Source of the DNA: an uncultured Methylococcaceae bacterium
GTDB taxonomy: Bacteria; Pseudomonadota; Gammaproteobacteria; Methylococcales; Methylomonadaceae
NCBI GenBank assembly: GCA_903928685.1
Contig: CAIYRS010000039.1
Span: 1 to 52,435, forward strand
DNA length: 52,435 nt
Reading direction: 5' to 3'
Below, piece after piece: positions 25,523 to 34,184 of this stretch (position 1 is its first letter; every line of letters begins with the position of its first letter). The notes under the pieces were generated by a model. The model searched no databases and had not been told where the DNA came from. It was given only the letters and a program-made list of their open reading frames with translations. The translations under genes were made by a program, and so were the position numbers.

Positions 25523-26035
25523 TTGAGTATTCTAACTATTCTTGAATTTCCGGATGAACGGCTACGAAAAAAAGCCACCGATGTAGTATCTGTCGATGAA
25601 AAAATTAAAAAGCTGTTAGAGGATATGCTGGAAACCATGTATGAGTCAAAAGGCGTTGGCTTAGCGGCTACCCAAGTGAACGTGCAAAAACGAGTGATTG
25701 TTATCGATGTCAGCGAAGACAAAACTGCGCCAATGTTTTTGATTAATCCAGAAATCATCGCTAAAGATGGTGTAAAGGAATCAGAAGAAGGCTGTTTGTC
25801 TGTGCCTAGCTTTTATGAAACCGTCAAACGTGCCGAGCATGTGCGGGTAAAAGCCCTTGGTAAAGACGGCAAGCCATTTGAGTTTGAAGCCACCGAGTTG
25901 CTAGCGGTTTGTGTGCAGCACGAGATAGATCATTTGGATGGCAAGCTGTTTGTCGATTACCTATCGCCGCTAAAACGCCAACGCATTAAATCTAAGTTGG
26001 AGAAAATCCATCGCCAAGAAAGAAGCAATTCATGA
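25523..26035 (+). CDS. def: Peptide deformylase
   Basis: Removes the formyl group from nascent N-terminal Met. 170 aa with the three metal/active-site motifs [16 protein letters not shown] and QHEIDHLDG. The start is TTG at 25523, giving [18 protein letters not shown], the standard N-terminus. GGAG is spaced 6-7 nt upstream. Upstream ATGs would extend into the integrated element and are artefacts. It overlaps fmt by ATGA. With fmt and rsmB it forms the usual translation-maturation operon. Confidence 0.97.
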   Translation: MSILTILEFPDERLRKKATDVVSVDEKIKKLLEDMLETMYESKGVGLAATQVNVQKRVIVIDVSEDKTAPMFLINPEIIAKDGVKESEEGCLSVPSFYETVKRAEHVRVKALGKDGKPFEFEATELLAVCVQHEIDHLDGKLFVDYLSPLKRQRIKSKLEKIHRQERSNS

Positions 26036-26961
26036 GAATTATTTTTGCAGGAACACCGGAATTCGCCTTACCCAGCTTACAGATGTTACTGGACTCAGAG
26101 CATGAGGTGTGCGCCGTCTATACCCAGCCAGACAGGCCCGCAGGTCGGGGTAGGCATTTACAGCCTAGTCCGGTCAAGCAATTGGCCTTGCAAGCAGGCA
26201 TTCCGGTATTGCAGCCTGCCAATTTAAAAACTGAAGCGGCTTTGCAGGAGCTGCAAAGCTTTCAAGCCGACTTAATGGTGGTGGTGGCATTTGGCATGAT
26301 TCTGCCGCAAGCGGTATTAGATGCAACCCCTTATGGCTGTATCAATGTCCATGGTTCAATATTGCCTCGCTGGCGCGGCGCAGCGCCTATCCAGCGATCC
26401 ATCATCGCGGGCGATGCGGAAACAGGCGTGACTATCATGCAGATTGCCCTCAAATTAGATGCGGGCGATATGTTGCACAAAGAATATTATCCAATTGCCG
26501 TTACCGATACCGCCAGTGATGTCCACGATGCCTTGGCGGCTTTGGGTGCGGTAGGTTTGGAAAAAGTGCTGGCGCAATTAGGGCAGGGCGAATTGCATCC
26601 CGAAACCCAAGATGAAAGCCTAGTGACTTATGCAGAAAAGCTCGATAAAGCCGAAGCGGGCATAGATTGGCAACAACCTGCCGAGGTTTTGTGCCGCAAA
26701 GTGCGGGGCTTAAATCCTTGGCCCGTGGCGCAAACTCTGTACAACGGGCAAATCTTACGCATTTGGCAAGCCGAAGCGATAGCCGCTGACGCTGAATATC
26801 AAGGTGCGCCAGGCACGGTAATCGCTCACGCCAAACAATTGGATGTTATTACTGGCGATGGCTTACTGCGCCTTAAAGAAGTGCAATTACCCGGCGGCAA
26901 GCGTATGCCTGTACAAGCATTTATCAATGCCCATCCGCTTGATGGAGTGATATTCGCTTGA
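26032..26961 (+). CDS. fmt: Methionyl-tRNA formyltransferase
   Basis: Formylates initiator Met-tRNA using 10-formyl-THF. 309 aa: [14 protein letters not shown] at the N-terminus, [14 protein letters not shown], and [18 protein letters not shown] containing the catalytic Asn/His region. AKLDAGDM-like (KLDAGDML) follows, then a C-terminal tRNA-binding OB domain ([26 protein letters not shown]). Its ATG overlaps the def stop (ATGA), and its stop overlaps the rsmB TTG start. Confidence 0.98.
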   Translation: MRIIFAGTPEFALPSLQMLLDSEHEVCAVYTQPDRPAGRGRHLQPSPVKQLALQAGIPVLQPANLKTEAALQELQSFQADLMVVVAFGMILPQAVLDATPYGCINVHGSILPRWRGAAPIQRSIIAGDAETGVTIMQIALKLDAGDMLHKEYYPIAVTDTASDVHDALAALGAVGLEKVLAQLGQGELHPETQDESLVTYAEKLDKAEAGIDWQQPAEVLCRKVRGLNPWPVAQTLYNGQILRIWQAEAIAADAEYQGAPGTVIAHAKQLDVITGDGLLRLKEVQLPGGKRMPVQAFINAHPLDGVIFA

Positions 26962-28241
26962 ATACGCGATTAGTTGCCGCGCGTGTCCTCGTCAATGTCT
27001 TGCAAAATGGCCTGTCGTTAACCGCTGCTTTAGATGCCGCCTTGCAACCAATGGCTGCGGGTAAAGACCGCGCGTTTATCCAAGCTTTATGTTACGGCGT
27101 GATGCGCTACTTTCACCGCTTGGATTTTATCTTGGCGCAATTGCTGGAAACCCCCCTAAAAGATCCCGATGTAAAAGCCTTGGCATTAGTCGGCCTTTAT
27201 CAGCTAGCTTTTATGCGCGTAAAACCCCACGCCGCCGTCTCAGAAACCGTATCAGCACAAAAAAAAGCCTGGGCAAAGCCTCTATTAAATGCTTTGTTAC
27301 GGCGCTATCTCCGCGAACAGCAAGCCTTAGAGCAATTGGCAGATCAACAAGCCAGCGCCGCCAACAGCCATCCAAATTGGTTAATCAAGCAACTACAACA
27401 GCAATGGCCTGAGCAAGCGGCGGCAATTTTGGTTGCCAATAACCAGCAACCGCCGATGACCTTGCGGATTAATGCCGCAAAAACCAACCGGGACGACTAT
27501 CTCCAGCAATTGGCTGTTGAAGGCATAGATGCCAGTGTAATAGCTTTTTGTCCATCCGCTATCCAGCTAGATAAACCCGTAAATGTAGAAGCCCTGCCAC
27601 AATTTGCCGAAGGCTGGGTATCGGTGCAGGACAGCGCTGCCCAATTAGCCGCAGGATTGTTATCACTTGCCCCAGAACAGCGGGTGTTGGATGTTTGCGC
27701 CGCACCTGGTGGCAAAACCGCCCATATTTTGGAATCTCAACCGCAACTGCAAGAACTGCTAGCGGTTGATATTGATGCCAAAAGATTGCAACGGGTTGGC
27801 GATAATCTGCAACGTTTAGGATTAATCGCTACGCAATTAGTTGGTGATGCCAGCAAACCGGAATCGTGGTGGGATGGGCAGTTATTTGACCGTATTCTCT
27901 TAGACGTACCCTGTTCCGCCACTGGCGTCATCCGTCGCCATCCAGACATAAAAGTGCTGCGTAAACCCGATGACATCGAGGCCTTGGCAAATCTGCAACA
28001 AGCCATAGTGGCGGCGATCTGGCCGTTATTGGCAACTGGCGGTCGTTTGCTATACGCAACCTGTTCGGTGTTGAAACAAGAAAACGAGCAGCAAATCGAT
28101 AAGTTTTTAACTAGCTATACCGATGCCATACATTTGCCAATAAATGCACAATGGGGACAGCAGCGACCTTTTGGACGGCAGATATTGCCTGGCGAAAATG
28201 GGATGGATGGCTTTTATTACGCGTTGCTAGAGAAGCGTTAG
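26958..28241 (+). CDS. rsmB: 16S rRNA m5C967 methyltransferase
   Basis: 427 aa (Sun/Fmu family). The N-terminal NusB-like RNA-binding domain (LVAARVLVNVLQNGLSLTA, IQALCYGVMRYFHRLDFIL) is followed by a SAM-dependent methyltransferase. That domain has LDVCAAPGGKTAHILE, LLDVPCSATGVIRRHPDIK with the PC catalytic Cys, and LLYATCSVLKQENEQQ with the second Cys. The start is TTG at 26958, sharing TTGA with the fmt stop. It completes the def-fmt-rsmB operon. Confidence 0.97.
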   Translation: MNTRLVAARVLVNVLQNGLSLTAALDAALQPMAAGKDRAFIQALCYGVMRYFHRLDFILAQLLETPLKDPDVKALALVGLYQLAFMRVKPHAAVSETVSAQKKAWAKPLLNALLRRYLREQQALEQLADQQASAANSHPNWLIKQLQQQWPEQAAAILVANNQQPPMTLRINAAKTNRDDYLQQLAVEGIDASVIAFCPSAIQLDKPVNVEALPQFAEGWVSVQDSAAQLAAGLLSLAPEQRVLDVCAAPGGKTAHILESQPQLQELLAVDIDAKRLQRVGDNLQRLGLIATQLVGDASKPESWWDGQLFDRILLDVPCSATGVIRRHPDIKVLRKPDDIEALANLQQAIVAAIWPLLATGGRLLYATCSVLKQENEQQIDKFLTSYTDAIHLPINAQWGQQRPFGRQILPGENGMDGFYYALLEKR

Positions 28242-28310
28242 AAGAGGGCTAGCAATAGCTGGGGGAACTTTGGGTAGGTGGTTTTTGGGTAATGCCGCAC
28301 AGATTAAAGT

Positions 28311-28493
28311 GCAGCTCCCGCCATAGCCGATACACGCTTTCGTCCTTGAACCGACGGTTCAAGTGGGAACACGGTCAGACATTCAGGCTTCCCGAAGAAC
28401 GGGCATGCACACCATGTCTGACATCAGTTCCCGGGGGTAATGCAGGTTCAGGAAACACCCAGCGCATTGTCAAACCCGGCAGGAGATGCCGAG
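28311..28493 (-). ncRNA. ssrS: 6S RNA
   Basis: Read on the minus strand, GCATGCCCGTTCTTCGGG with AAGCCT closely parallels E. coli 6S (GCATGCTCGGTCCGTCCGAG, AAGCCT). The CTTGAACCGTCGGTTCAAG stem parallels its CCTTGAACC/GGTTCAAGG arm. The closing stem CTCCTGCC / GGCGGGAG is present at the two ends (28478-28485 and 28314-28321). It lies directly downstream of zapA, the conserved position in gammaproteobacteria. 6S RNA mimics an open promoter and sequesters sigma70 RNA polymerase in stationary phase. Ends are approximate. The usual downstream partner (ygfA/fau) is absent here. Confidence 0.9.
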
Positions 28494-28509
28494 GCGTAGT
28501 TTAGCCTGT

Positions 28510-28809
28510 TTAGGCTTTTTCCAAAATAGTTTCTATTTTATCGCTGATGCCTGTCAGGCATTCGCCCAAGCTACGCTTTAGGGCAAGGTTTTGATTTTTT
28601 AGGATTTGTAGCTCATGCGCCAGATTTAATGCTGCCATTACTGCAATCCTATCTGGGCCGTTAATTTTGCCAGAATCGCGCATCTTCCGCATTTGTATAT
28701 CCAACTGTTGGGCGGAAATCAGTAAATCGTCTTGTTCATCTTCTTCGCAAACGATCCGATATTCTTTGCCCATAATCGTCAGGGCGACAATATGTTGTTT
28801 TGCATTCAT
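28510..28809 (-). CDS. zapA: Cell division protein ZapA
   Basis: 99 aa. VALTIMGKEYRIVCEEDEQDDLL is the N-terminal ZapA strand-helix head, AAQQLD-like SAQQLDIQMRKMR follows, then RIAVMAALNLAHELQ and a C-terminal coiled coil. It crosslinks FtsZ protofilaments at the division ring. It overlaps the upstream zapB-like gene by 4 nt and is followed within 20 bp by the 6S RNA gene, with which it is probably co-transcribed. Confidence 0.95.
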   Translation of the reverse strand: MNAKQHIVALTIMGKEYRIVCEEDEQDDLLISAQQLDIQMRKMRDSGKINGPDRIAVMAALNLAHELQILKNQNLALKRSLGECLTGISDKIETILEKA

Positions 28810-29033
28810 GAGCCTTGCTCCATCGCTTTTAAGCGTTCAATCAATGTTTCTATCCGTGCTTTTGCCAACTCGGTTTTTTCTAGCAATTGGCTTTTTTCCT
28901 CAAGCAATTCTTGTTGTTGGCGTTTAAGCAGCGAGTTTTCATTTTTCATGGCTTGGTAGCGCGAGAAAAGCCGTTCCAGCTTATCTTCCAAGTCAATCAA
29001 TTCGGGTGGTTGGTAGCTTGATGGTTGGGTCAT
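28806..29033 (-). CDS. ZapB-like coiled-coil protein (TIGR02449 type)
   Basis: 75 aa, almost entirely coiled coil (LEDKLERLFSRYQAMKNEN, LLKRQQQELLEEKSQLLEK). A short protein of this kind paired with zapA is a conserved gammaproteobacterial arrangement, often annotated as a TIGR02449 family cell-division protein. It probably works with ZapA at the FtsZ ring. The 4-nt overlap with zapA (ATGA) implies coupling. A divergent ygfB lies 127 bp away across a shared promoter region. Confidence 0.85.
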   Translation of the reverse strand: MTQPSSYQPPELIDLEDKLERLFSRYQAMKNENSLLKRQQQELLEEKSQLLEKTELAKARIETLIERLKAMEQGS

Positions 29034-29159
29034 ATCGGAGGCGCAGAAGTTGGATTGTTAATTAGAACTTTCCGGGTGAATTGGGTTATCCATACTGATG
29101 ATAAATGGTAGCATAAGCGCTATTTTTATTTTAGCGATAGTCGATATTATCAGGAAATT

Positions 29160-29681
29160 ATGGCTTATCAGACAGTTAATGCGGCGATTATACAGCTTGA
29201 GCCGCAACTTACCGCCGCAGAAGCGCACGGTATGGCAACAGGGATATTATGCGTCAACAGCAAAGCCTTAGCGAGTTACTGGTTAGATGAGCTGTTTGGT
29301 GACACGCCTTCGGAAAACTACCCGCCAATACTGCTAGGGTTGTTTACCCAAACCCAGCAATTATTGGCAGAGGATGATTATGATTTCACCTTGTTTTTGC
29401 CAGATGACGAACAGCCGTTAAATTATAGAGTGGCGGCATTACGGGATTGGTGCCAAGGTTTTTTATTTGGTGTCGGCACAGCTAATTTAGTGGCGGGTTA
29501 CAGCGAAGATACCCGGGAGATATTAAAAGACGTCGTCGAAATCACTAAATTAGATAATGACGACGCTGCCGACGCAGAAGAAAACGAACAAGCATTTATG
29601 GAAATCACCGAATATTTGAAGGCGGCGGTGTTATTGCTGCGCGACAATTTTGCCAGCCAACCGTCGCCTAAAATCCATTAA
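29160..29681 (+). CDS. ygfB: YgfB/YecA (UPF0149) family protein
   Basis: 173 aa. LTAAEAHGMATGILCVNSK and VAALRDWCQGFLFGVG are family signatures, with an acidic C-terminus (KLDNDDAADAEENEQAF). Function is poorly defined; in gammaproteobacteria it precedes pepP and ubiH, as it does here 14 nt before pepP. In Pseudomonas a YgfB-family member has been linked to regulation of ampDh3; whether that holds here is unknown. Confidence 0.93.
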   Translation: MAYQTVNAAIIQLEPQLTAAEAHGMATGILCVNSKALASYWLDELFGDTPSENYPPILLGLFTQTQQLLAEDDYDFTLFLPDDEQPLNYRVAALRDWCQGFLFGVGTANLVAGYSEDTREILKDVVEITKLDNDDAADAEENEQAFMEITEYLKAAVLLLRDNFASQPSPKIH

Positions 29682-29695
29682 GGGAACAAGCAATT

Positions 29696-31006
29696 ATGCA
29701 GCAAAGTGAATTTAAAAAACGCCGTAAGCAACTGCTGCGGCATATCGGTATCGGCAATATTGCCCTTTTGGGCAGCGCGCAAATGCAAACCCGCAACCGC
29801 GATGTCGATTTCCCCTTCCGGCAAGATAGCGATTTCCATTACCTGACCGGCTTTAACGAGCCAGATGCTTTGGCGGTTTTTATCCCTGGGCGCGAGCAGG
29901 GCGAATACATTTTGTTCTGCCGTGAATTCGATGAGAAAAAAGCTTTATGGGAAGGCGCACACGCGGGCTTGGAAGGTGCGACCAAACATTACGATGCCGA
30001 TCATGCCTTCCCAATTGATGATCTGGACGACATTTTGCCGGGTTTGCTGGAAGACAAGCACCGGGTGTTTTATCCCATGGGGCACGATGCCGAATTGGAT
30101 CACAGCCTGCAAAATTGGATCAAACACGTCCGTAGCCTAGCAAGAACAGGCGTGGCTGCGCCCAGTGAGTTGGTTTGCTTGGATAGGGCCTTACACGAAA
30201 TGCGCTTGTTTAAAAGCGCGGCGGAATTGAAATTGATGCGCCGTGCCGCTGAAATTTCCGCCGAAGGCCATATTAAAGCCATGCAAACGGCGGCGGCAGG
30301 GATGTACGAATACCAAGTGGAAGCCGAATTGGTATATCACTTTGCCAAAAACGGTCTGCGCTCGGTTGCTTATCCATCCATTGTCGCCACCGGAAAAAAC
30401 GCCTGCACCCTGCATTACACCGACAATAACTGCAAATTAAAAAACGGCGATTTATTGCTGATAGATGCTGGTGCAGAGTGCGATCACTACGCGGCAGACA
30501 TTACCCGCACCTTTCCTGTTTCCGGAAAATTCAGTGAACCGCAAAAACTCTTATACCAATTAGTGTTAGATGCCCAATATGCCGCCATTGCCGAAGTTAA
30601 ACCGGGCGCAACTTGGATAGCCCCACACGATGCCGCAGTGGCGGTATTGACTGCTGGCTTGGTTGAACTGGGTTTGTTGAAAGGCCGGGTAAAACAACTG
30701 ATTAAAAAAGAAAAATACAAAGCCTTTTATATGCACCGCACGGGGCATTGGTTGGGCATGGACGTTCATGATGTCGGTGATTATAAAATCAACGGCGAAT
30801 GGCGATTGCTAGCCCCTGGCATGGTACTTACCGTAGAGCCAGGTTTATATATCCCCGCCGATTGCAAAGCCGTAGAGCCAAAATGGCGCGGCATTGGTAT
30901 CCGCATTGAAGATGATGTCTTAGTGACGGCTGAAGGCAACGAAGTGTTGACGGCTACCGTGCCGAAAACAGTGGCGGAAATTGAAGCCCTAATGCAGGTG
31001 CAGTAA
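29696..31006 (+). CDS. pepP: Xaa-Pro aminopeptidase (aminopeptidase P)
   Basis: Removes N-terminal residues preceding Pro. 436 aa: an N-terminal creatinase-like domain (FRQDSDFHYLTGFNEPDA) and a C-terminal pita-bread metal domain. The dimetal ligands lie in LLIDAGAECDHYAADITRTFP, HRTGHWLGMDVHD, TVEPGLYIP and IGIRIEDDVLV. The stop overlaps the ubiH start by one base (TAATG). Operon ygfB-pepP-ubiH. Confidence 0.97.
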   Translation: MQQSEFKKRRKQLLRHIGIGNIALLGSAQMQTRNRDVDFPFRQDSDFHYLTGFNEPDALAVFIPGREQGEYILFCREFDEKKALWEGAHAGLEGATKHYDADHAFPIDDLDDILPGLLEDKHRVFYPMGHDAELDHSLQNWIKHVRSLARTGVAAPSELVCLDRALHEMRLFKSAAELKLMRRAAEISAEGHIKAMQTAAAGMYEYQVEAELVYHFAKNGLRSVAYPSIVATGKNACTLHYTDNNCKLKNGDLLLIDAGAECDHYAADITRTFPVSGKFSEPQKLLYQLVLDAQYAAIAEVKPGATWIAPHDAAVAVLTAGLVELGLLKGRVKQLIKKEKYKAFYMHRTGHWLGMDVHDVGDYKINGEWRLLAPGMVLTVEPGLYIPADCKAVEPKWRGIGIRIEDDVLVTAEGNEVLTATVPKTVAEIEALMQVQ

Positions 31007-32196
31007 TGCAGCAAGATTATGATTTAATCATTATCGGTGGCGGTTTGGCGGGCAATACCCTGGCCTTGGCGTTGCAGAAATCCGGCTTAAAAATCGCCGT
31101 CGTTGAAGCCAATACCCGTGAACAACAAGCCGCATCACCCGCAGGCGACCGTGCTTTGGCGTTGGCAGCAGGTACGGTGCAGGTGTTAATGGAGTTGGGT
31201 TTGTGGCAAGGCGTGAGTGATAAAGCCACCGCCATCAAGCAAATTCATGTTTCTGACCGTGGGCATTTTGGCAAAACCCGCTTATCTGCCGAGCGGCAAC
31301 AAGTTGAAGCCTTGGGTTATGTGATTTCTGCCCACGCTATCGAAAGCCACTTGGCAGAGCAATTGCAGCATACCGATGTCACCTTGTTAAGCCCGTATCG
31401 GCTAGTCGGCTTGATGTCTGGCGATAACGAAATCAACGTCAGTCTCAAGCAAGGCGACGCTTCCTTAAATATCACCAGTAAATTACTGGTCGGTGCCGAT
31501 GGCGGCAATTCCTCGGTGCGGCAATTGCTGGATATAGGCCAGCACAGCATTGATTACCAGCAAACCGCCTTAGTCACCACGGTGCAATCAGAATTGCCCA
31601 ACCAAAACGTCGCTTATGAACGCTTCACCACCTCCGGGCCATTGGCCTTGTTACCTGTTGGCAAGCGCCAAGCGTCGGTGGTGTGGACACGCAGCAGCGA
31701 AGATGCAGAAGCCTTAATGCTGGGTAATGAAGCGGATTTTCTTAGCCAATTGCAAGATTGTTTTGGCTATCGATTAGGGGCGTTACAGTTAGCCGCTCCC
31801 AGACGCGCCTTCCCGTTGTCGTTAATCCGCGCTAATGCCATGTCAGCCGGACGGGCGGTGATTATCGGCAACGCCGCACATCAATTGCATCCCGTGGCTG
31901 GTCAGGGCTTTAACTTAGGCTTACGCGATGTGGTGGTGTTGGCGCAGATGTTGGCGGATGCCGCTATGCAAGATTTGGATGTCGGTTCTGCGGTTATTTT
32001 GAACGCTTACGTGGCTGCCAGACGCAAAGACCATGATCGGGTGATCGGCTTTACCGACAGCTTGGTAAAGATTTTCTCTAACGATTGGCTACCATTGGCG
32101 GCAGCCAGAAATCTTGGTTTGGCACTTTTAGATCATTTACCACCAGCAAAAAACATCTTTGCTAGGCAGGCAATGGGATTGGATGGGCGAGGGTAG
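31006..32196 (+). CDS. ubiH: 2-octaprenyl-6-methoxyphenyl hydroxylase UbiH
   Basis: FAD monooxygenase of ubiquinone synthesis. 396 aa with IIIGGGLAGNTLALAL (FAD GxGxxG), the ASPAGDRALALAAGTVQ region, and GNAAHQLHPVAGQGFNLGL. The Asn in GNAAH instead of GDAAH is the UbiH type (E. coli UbiH also has Asn), favouring UbiH over UbiF. The start overlaps the pepP stop. The 32197-32471 interval downstream holds two repeat elements and no gene. Confidence 0.93.
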   Translation: MQQDYDLIIIGGGLAGNTLALALQKSGLKIAVVEANTREQQAASPAGDRALALAAGTVQVLMELGLWQGVSDKATAIKQIHVSDRGHFGKTRLSAERQQVEALGYVISAHAIESHLAEQLQHTDVTLLSPYRLVGLMSGDNEINVSLKQGDASLNITSKLLVGADGGNSSVRQLLDIGQHSIDYQQTALVTTVQSELPNQNVAYERFTTSGPLALLPVGKRQASVVWTRSSEDAEALMLGNEADFLSQLQDCFGYRLGALQLAAPRRAFPLSLIRANAMSAGRAVIIGNAAHQLHPVAGQGFNLGLRDVVVLAQMLADAAMQDLDVGSAVILNAYVAARRKDHDRVIGFTDSLVKIFSNDWLPLAAARNLGLALLDHLPPAKNIFARQAMGLDGRG

Positions 32197-32228
32197 TACT
32201 CAGTCAATGTTGTTGACGGTATTTTTTC

Positions 32229-32308
32229 GTAGGGGCGAGCGGCTGCTCGCCTTATCGCAGTTGATTCTAGTAGGGTTCTGAAAAAGGCGGACAGCCGTCC
32301 GCCCCTAC
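32229..32308. repeat. ~80-bp GC-rich palindromic repeat, copy A
   Basis: It runs from GTAGGGGCGAGCGGCTGCTC to GGCGGACAGCCGTCCGCCCC, TAC at the end. The inner GAGCGGCTGCTC and GCGGACAGCCGTCCGC are each hairpins, and the outer GTAGGGGC pairs with GCCCCTAC. A near-identical copy lies at 36950-37030, also in an intergenic gap. Confidence 0.88.
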
Positions 32309-32372
32309 AGGTTTAGATTAAGCGGACAAAATTTATTGACGGAGTACTAGGTGTTGTTTTGGGAATGTTGGG

Positions 32373-32425
32373 CTAATTGATTCCGTTCATGCTTCGACAG
32401 GCTCAGCTCGAACGGAATCAATTAG
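32373..32425. repeat. Palindromic repeat with 16-bp perfect arms
   Basis: CTAATTGATTCCGTTC (32373-32388) and its exact reverse complement (32410-32425) flank a loop with CTTCGACAGGCTCAG. The same CTTCGACAAGCTCAGGACGA-type motif recurs at 52409-52428. It is followed by a partial third arm (GTTCGGCGTGAGCATGTCGA). It lies just downstream of the cytochrome-like gene and may help terminate it. Confidence 0.8.
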
Positions 32426-32471
32426 TTGCCGTTCGGCGTGAGCATGTCGAAGTTTGTATTCAGCTTTGGGC

Positions 32472-33368
32472 TTATGACTTTTTAATGAGCTTGTCCAAGT
32501 AAGCCATCGCTTTGCTAATCGCGGTTTTTACTATAGGTGTCAAATAAACCTGCGCTTTTTTAGCTAAAACCAAAAACTTGCTTAATGGCGAAGAGGCTGG
32601 GTCGTCTTTCCACTTTAAGTAATAAGTACCAATACCATCAATAAATACCGGTTTATACAGCCACATTTCTAAAATCGATGTTACCCACATAAACATAAAC
32701 GATACGCCCATGCCCATACCGGCAAATATCACCAGCCACGCAAAAACCGGATCAATTTTGGTCAGCCACCACGACAATATATCCGCCAACAAAAACCCGT
32801 AAGGCATACCGATAGCGATACATTTGATACGCACCGACGTGGTTTCAGCAAAACTGAAAATTAAGCCGATAAACATAAAAATAAAGCTGATACCAAACAA
32901 ATGGATGTGCGACACCCGCGTTAATGAAGAGAAGGTCGCTCCAGTATCTTCAATGGTATAGGTTTTTAAGACATCAAATTTCTTGAAGTTGGGCAAGCCA
33001 GAGGCGTTTTCGTTATGGCAAAGTACGCAACGGGTTTCAATGATTTTTTCGATACCATCATCTTGGTAATCATCATGGTCGGCACCATCGCGGACCCATT
33101 TAATGATGTCAAAACGCTCTTGCTCTGAGGCATTGGCTTTCATTGCGCCATTCAGCTGGTTTTCCAGTACCGTACCGGAGCGGTTGCCGTAATAGCTGTA
33201 AACAATATCGTCAACGGATAAGCCAAATTTTCCGTCTGCCATGCCGTGGGTAAATAAAATCTGGATCAGGGCAAACAAATAACCGACTCCAACGGTACAG
33301 AGGTAGCCAGTGAACAAGACTTTAATCGGTGTGTCGTGATCTTTTAAGGGCGTGTATTTGGTCGTCAT
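32472..33368 (-). CDS. Membrane protein with c-type haem motif
   Basis: 298 aa. It has four likely membrane segments (about 17-38, 153-173, 181-200, 208-230) and a periplasmic stretch with the haem-binding motif CVLCH (114-118) in RCVLCHNENASGLPNF. His residues in RVSHIHLFG could ligate a second cofactor. The layout resembles inner-membrane proteins with an embedded cytochrome c domain, such as urate-oxidase-like proteins. A role as electron carrier is inferred; the partner is unknown. It is divergent from the ANTAR regulator across a 240-bp region that contains a 15-bp palindrome. Confidence 0.75.
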   Translation of the reverse strand: MTTKYTPLKDHDTPIKVLFTGYLCTVGVGYLFALIQILFTHGMADGKFGLSVDDIVYSYYGNRSGTVLENQLNGAMKANASEQERFDIIKWVRDGADHDDYQDDGIEKIIETRCVLCHNENASGLPNFKKFDVLKTYTIEDTGATFSSLTRVSHIHLFGISFIFMFIGLIFSFAETTSVRIKCIAIGMPYGFLLADILSWWLTKIDPVFAWLVIFAGMGMGVSFMFMWVTSILEMWLYKPVFIDGIGTYYLKWKDDPASSPLSKFLVLAKKAQVYLTPIVKTAISKAMAYLDKLIKKS

Positions 33369-33512
33369 AAATGATATACCTGGTAAATGGTTGGGTAGAC
33401 AGCGGTTGGCTGATGCGGCAATGTTAAGAGACTAGATTAGGGCACTCCGTTCAATCTGGATTGGCTTAATGATACGGAAAAACAAAATATTCTATATAAA
33501 TCAAGCATTTTT

Positions 33513-33527
33513 TGTGCCATTGGCACA
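33513..33527. promoter_or_regulatory. 15-bp palindrome between divergent genes
   Basis: TGTGCC ATT GGCACA lies between the cytochrome-like gene and the ANTAR regulator gene, 82 bp before the latter. It could be an operator for either. The rest of this 240-bp intergenic region shows no other clear signal. Confidence 0.4.
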
Positions 33528-33608
33528 GGGTTTCGGTGGGGTTTTAATAAATTATGTGTGGAATTTTATCGTGACAGCAACTAATTCTAGGCTTCAAAGC
33601 TACTTATC

Positions 33609-34184
33609 ATGAACAGACAAAATGTATTGTTAATTGAAGATAGCCACCATGATACCGTGTTGGTGCAGGATTTAAACAAAGCGGGTTTTCAGGTCTTAAA
33701 AATCCAGTTTAGCGAGCAATTATTACAGCAAGTCCAGCAAACCGCCCCCGATATATTGGTGCTAAATTTTGCCAGTTTACCTGGGCAATCCTTGGCTATA
33801 CTCAAGGCGTTAAGCCAGAAAAATCCTTTGCCCATTATTTTGTTTACCACGCTGCAAGCAGGTGACGATATTGGCAACATCATTAATTCAGGTGTTAACA
33901 CCTTGATTGCAGATGGTTTCCAAGGCCGCAACCTGACGGCTATTGTCGCGGCGGCAATTGCCCAGTTTCAGCAATTACAGTCACTGGCAAAGGAATTGGA
34001 AGAAGCGCGTGTGCAATTGGAAGACCGCAAACAGATAGACCGCGCCAAAGCCATTTTAATCAAAACCCGCAATTTTACTGAAAACGAAGCCTATCATACG
34101 CTACGTAAGCTGGCGATGGACCGCAATATAACCTTGGGTGAAATGGCAAAAAATGTTATCGCAATGGCGGAATTGCTCAAATAA
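33609..34184 (+). CDS. nasT: ANTAR-domain antiterminator with degenerate receiver (NasT-like)
   Basis: 191 aa. The N-terminal receiver-like domain (VLLIEDSHHDTVLVQDL) keeps the acidic pair at 10-11, but the phospho-acceptor Asp is Asn53 (DILVLNFASLP) and the conserved Lys near 105 is missing (TLIADGFQGR). It is therefore likely not phosphorylated. After a coiled-coil linker (LAKELEEARVQLEDRKQID) the C-terminal ANTAR domain has RAKAILIKTRNFTENEAYHTLRK-type sequence. ANTAR domains bind paired hairpins in leader RNA and prevent termination. A GAF protein gene follows directly and a leader with a terminator precedes nrtA, so it likely antiterminates nitrate transport genes. Confidence 0.85.
   Translation: MNRQNVLLIEDSHHDTVLVQDLNKAGFQVLKIQFSEQLLQQVQQTAPDILVLNFASLPGQSLAILKALSQKNPLPIILFTTLQAGDDIGNIINSGVNTLIADGFQGRNLTAIVAAAIAQFQQLQSLAKELEEARVQLEDRKQIDRAKAILIKTRNFTENEAYHTLRKLAMDRNITLGEMAKNVIAMAELLK

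Noticed and set aside
28292-28504. 70-codon plus-strand ORF
   Set aside because: Lies over the 6S RNA gene; the sequence is explained by RNA structure.
33520-33545. Possible sigma54 promoter (TTGGCACAGGGTTTCGG)
   Set aside because: A GGCAC -24-like motif is present, but the -12 GC is not at the required 10-bp distance; the palindrome reading explains the sequence better.
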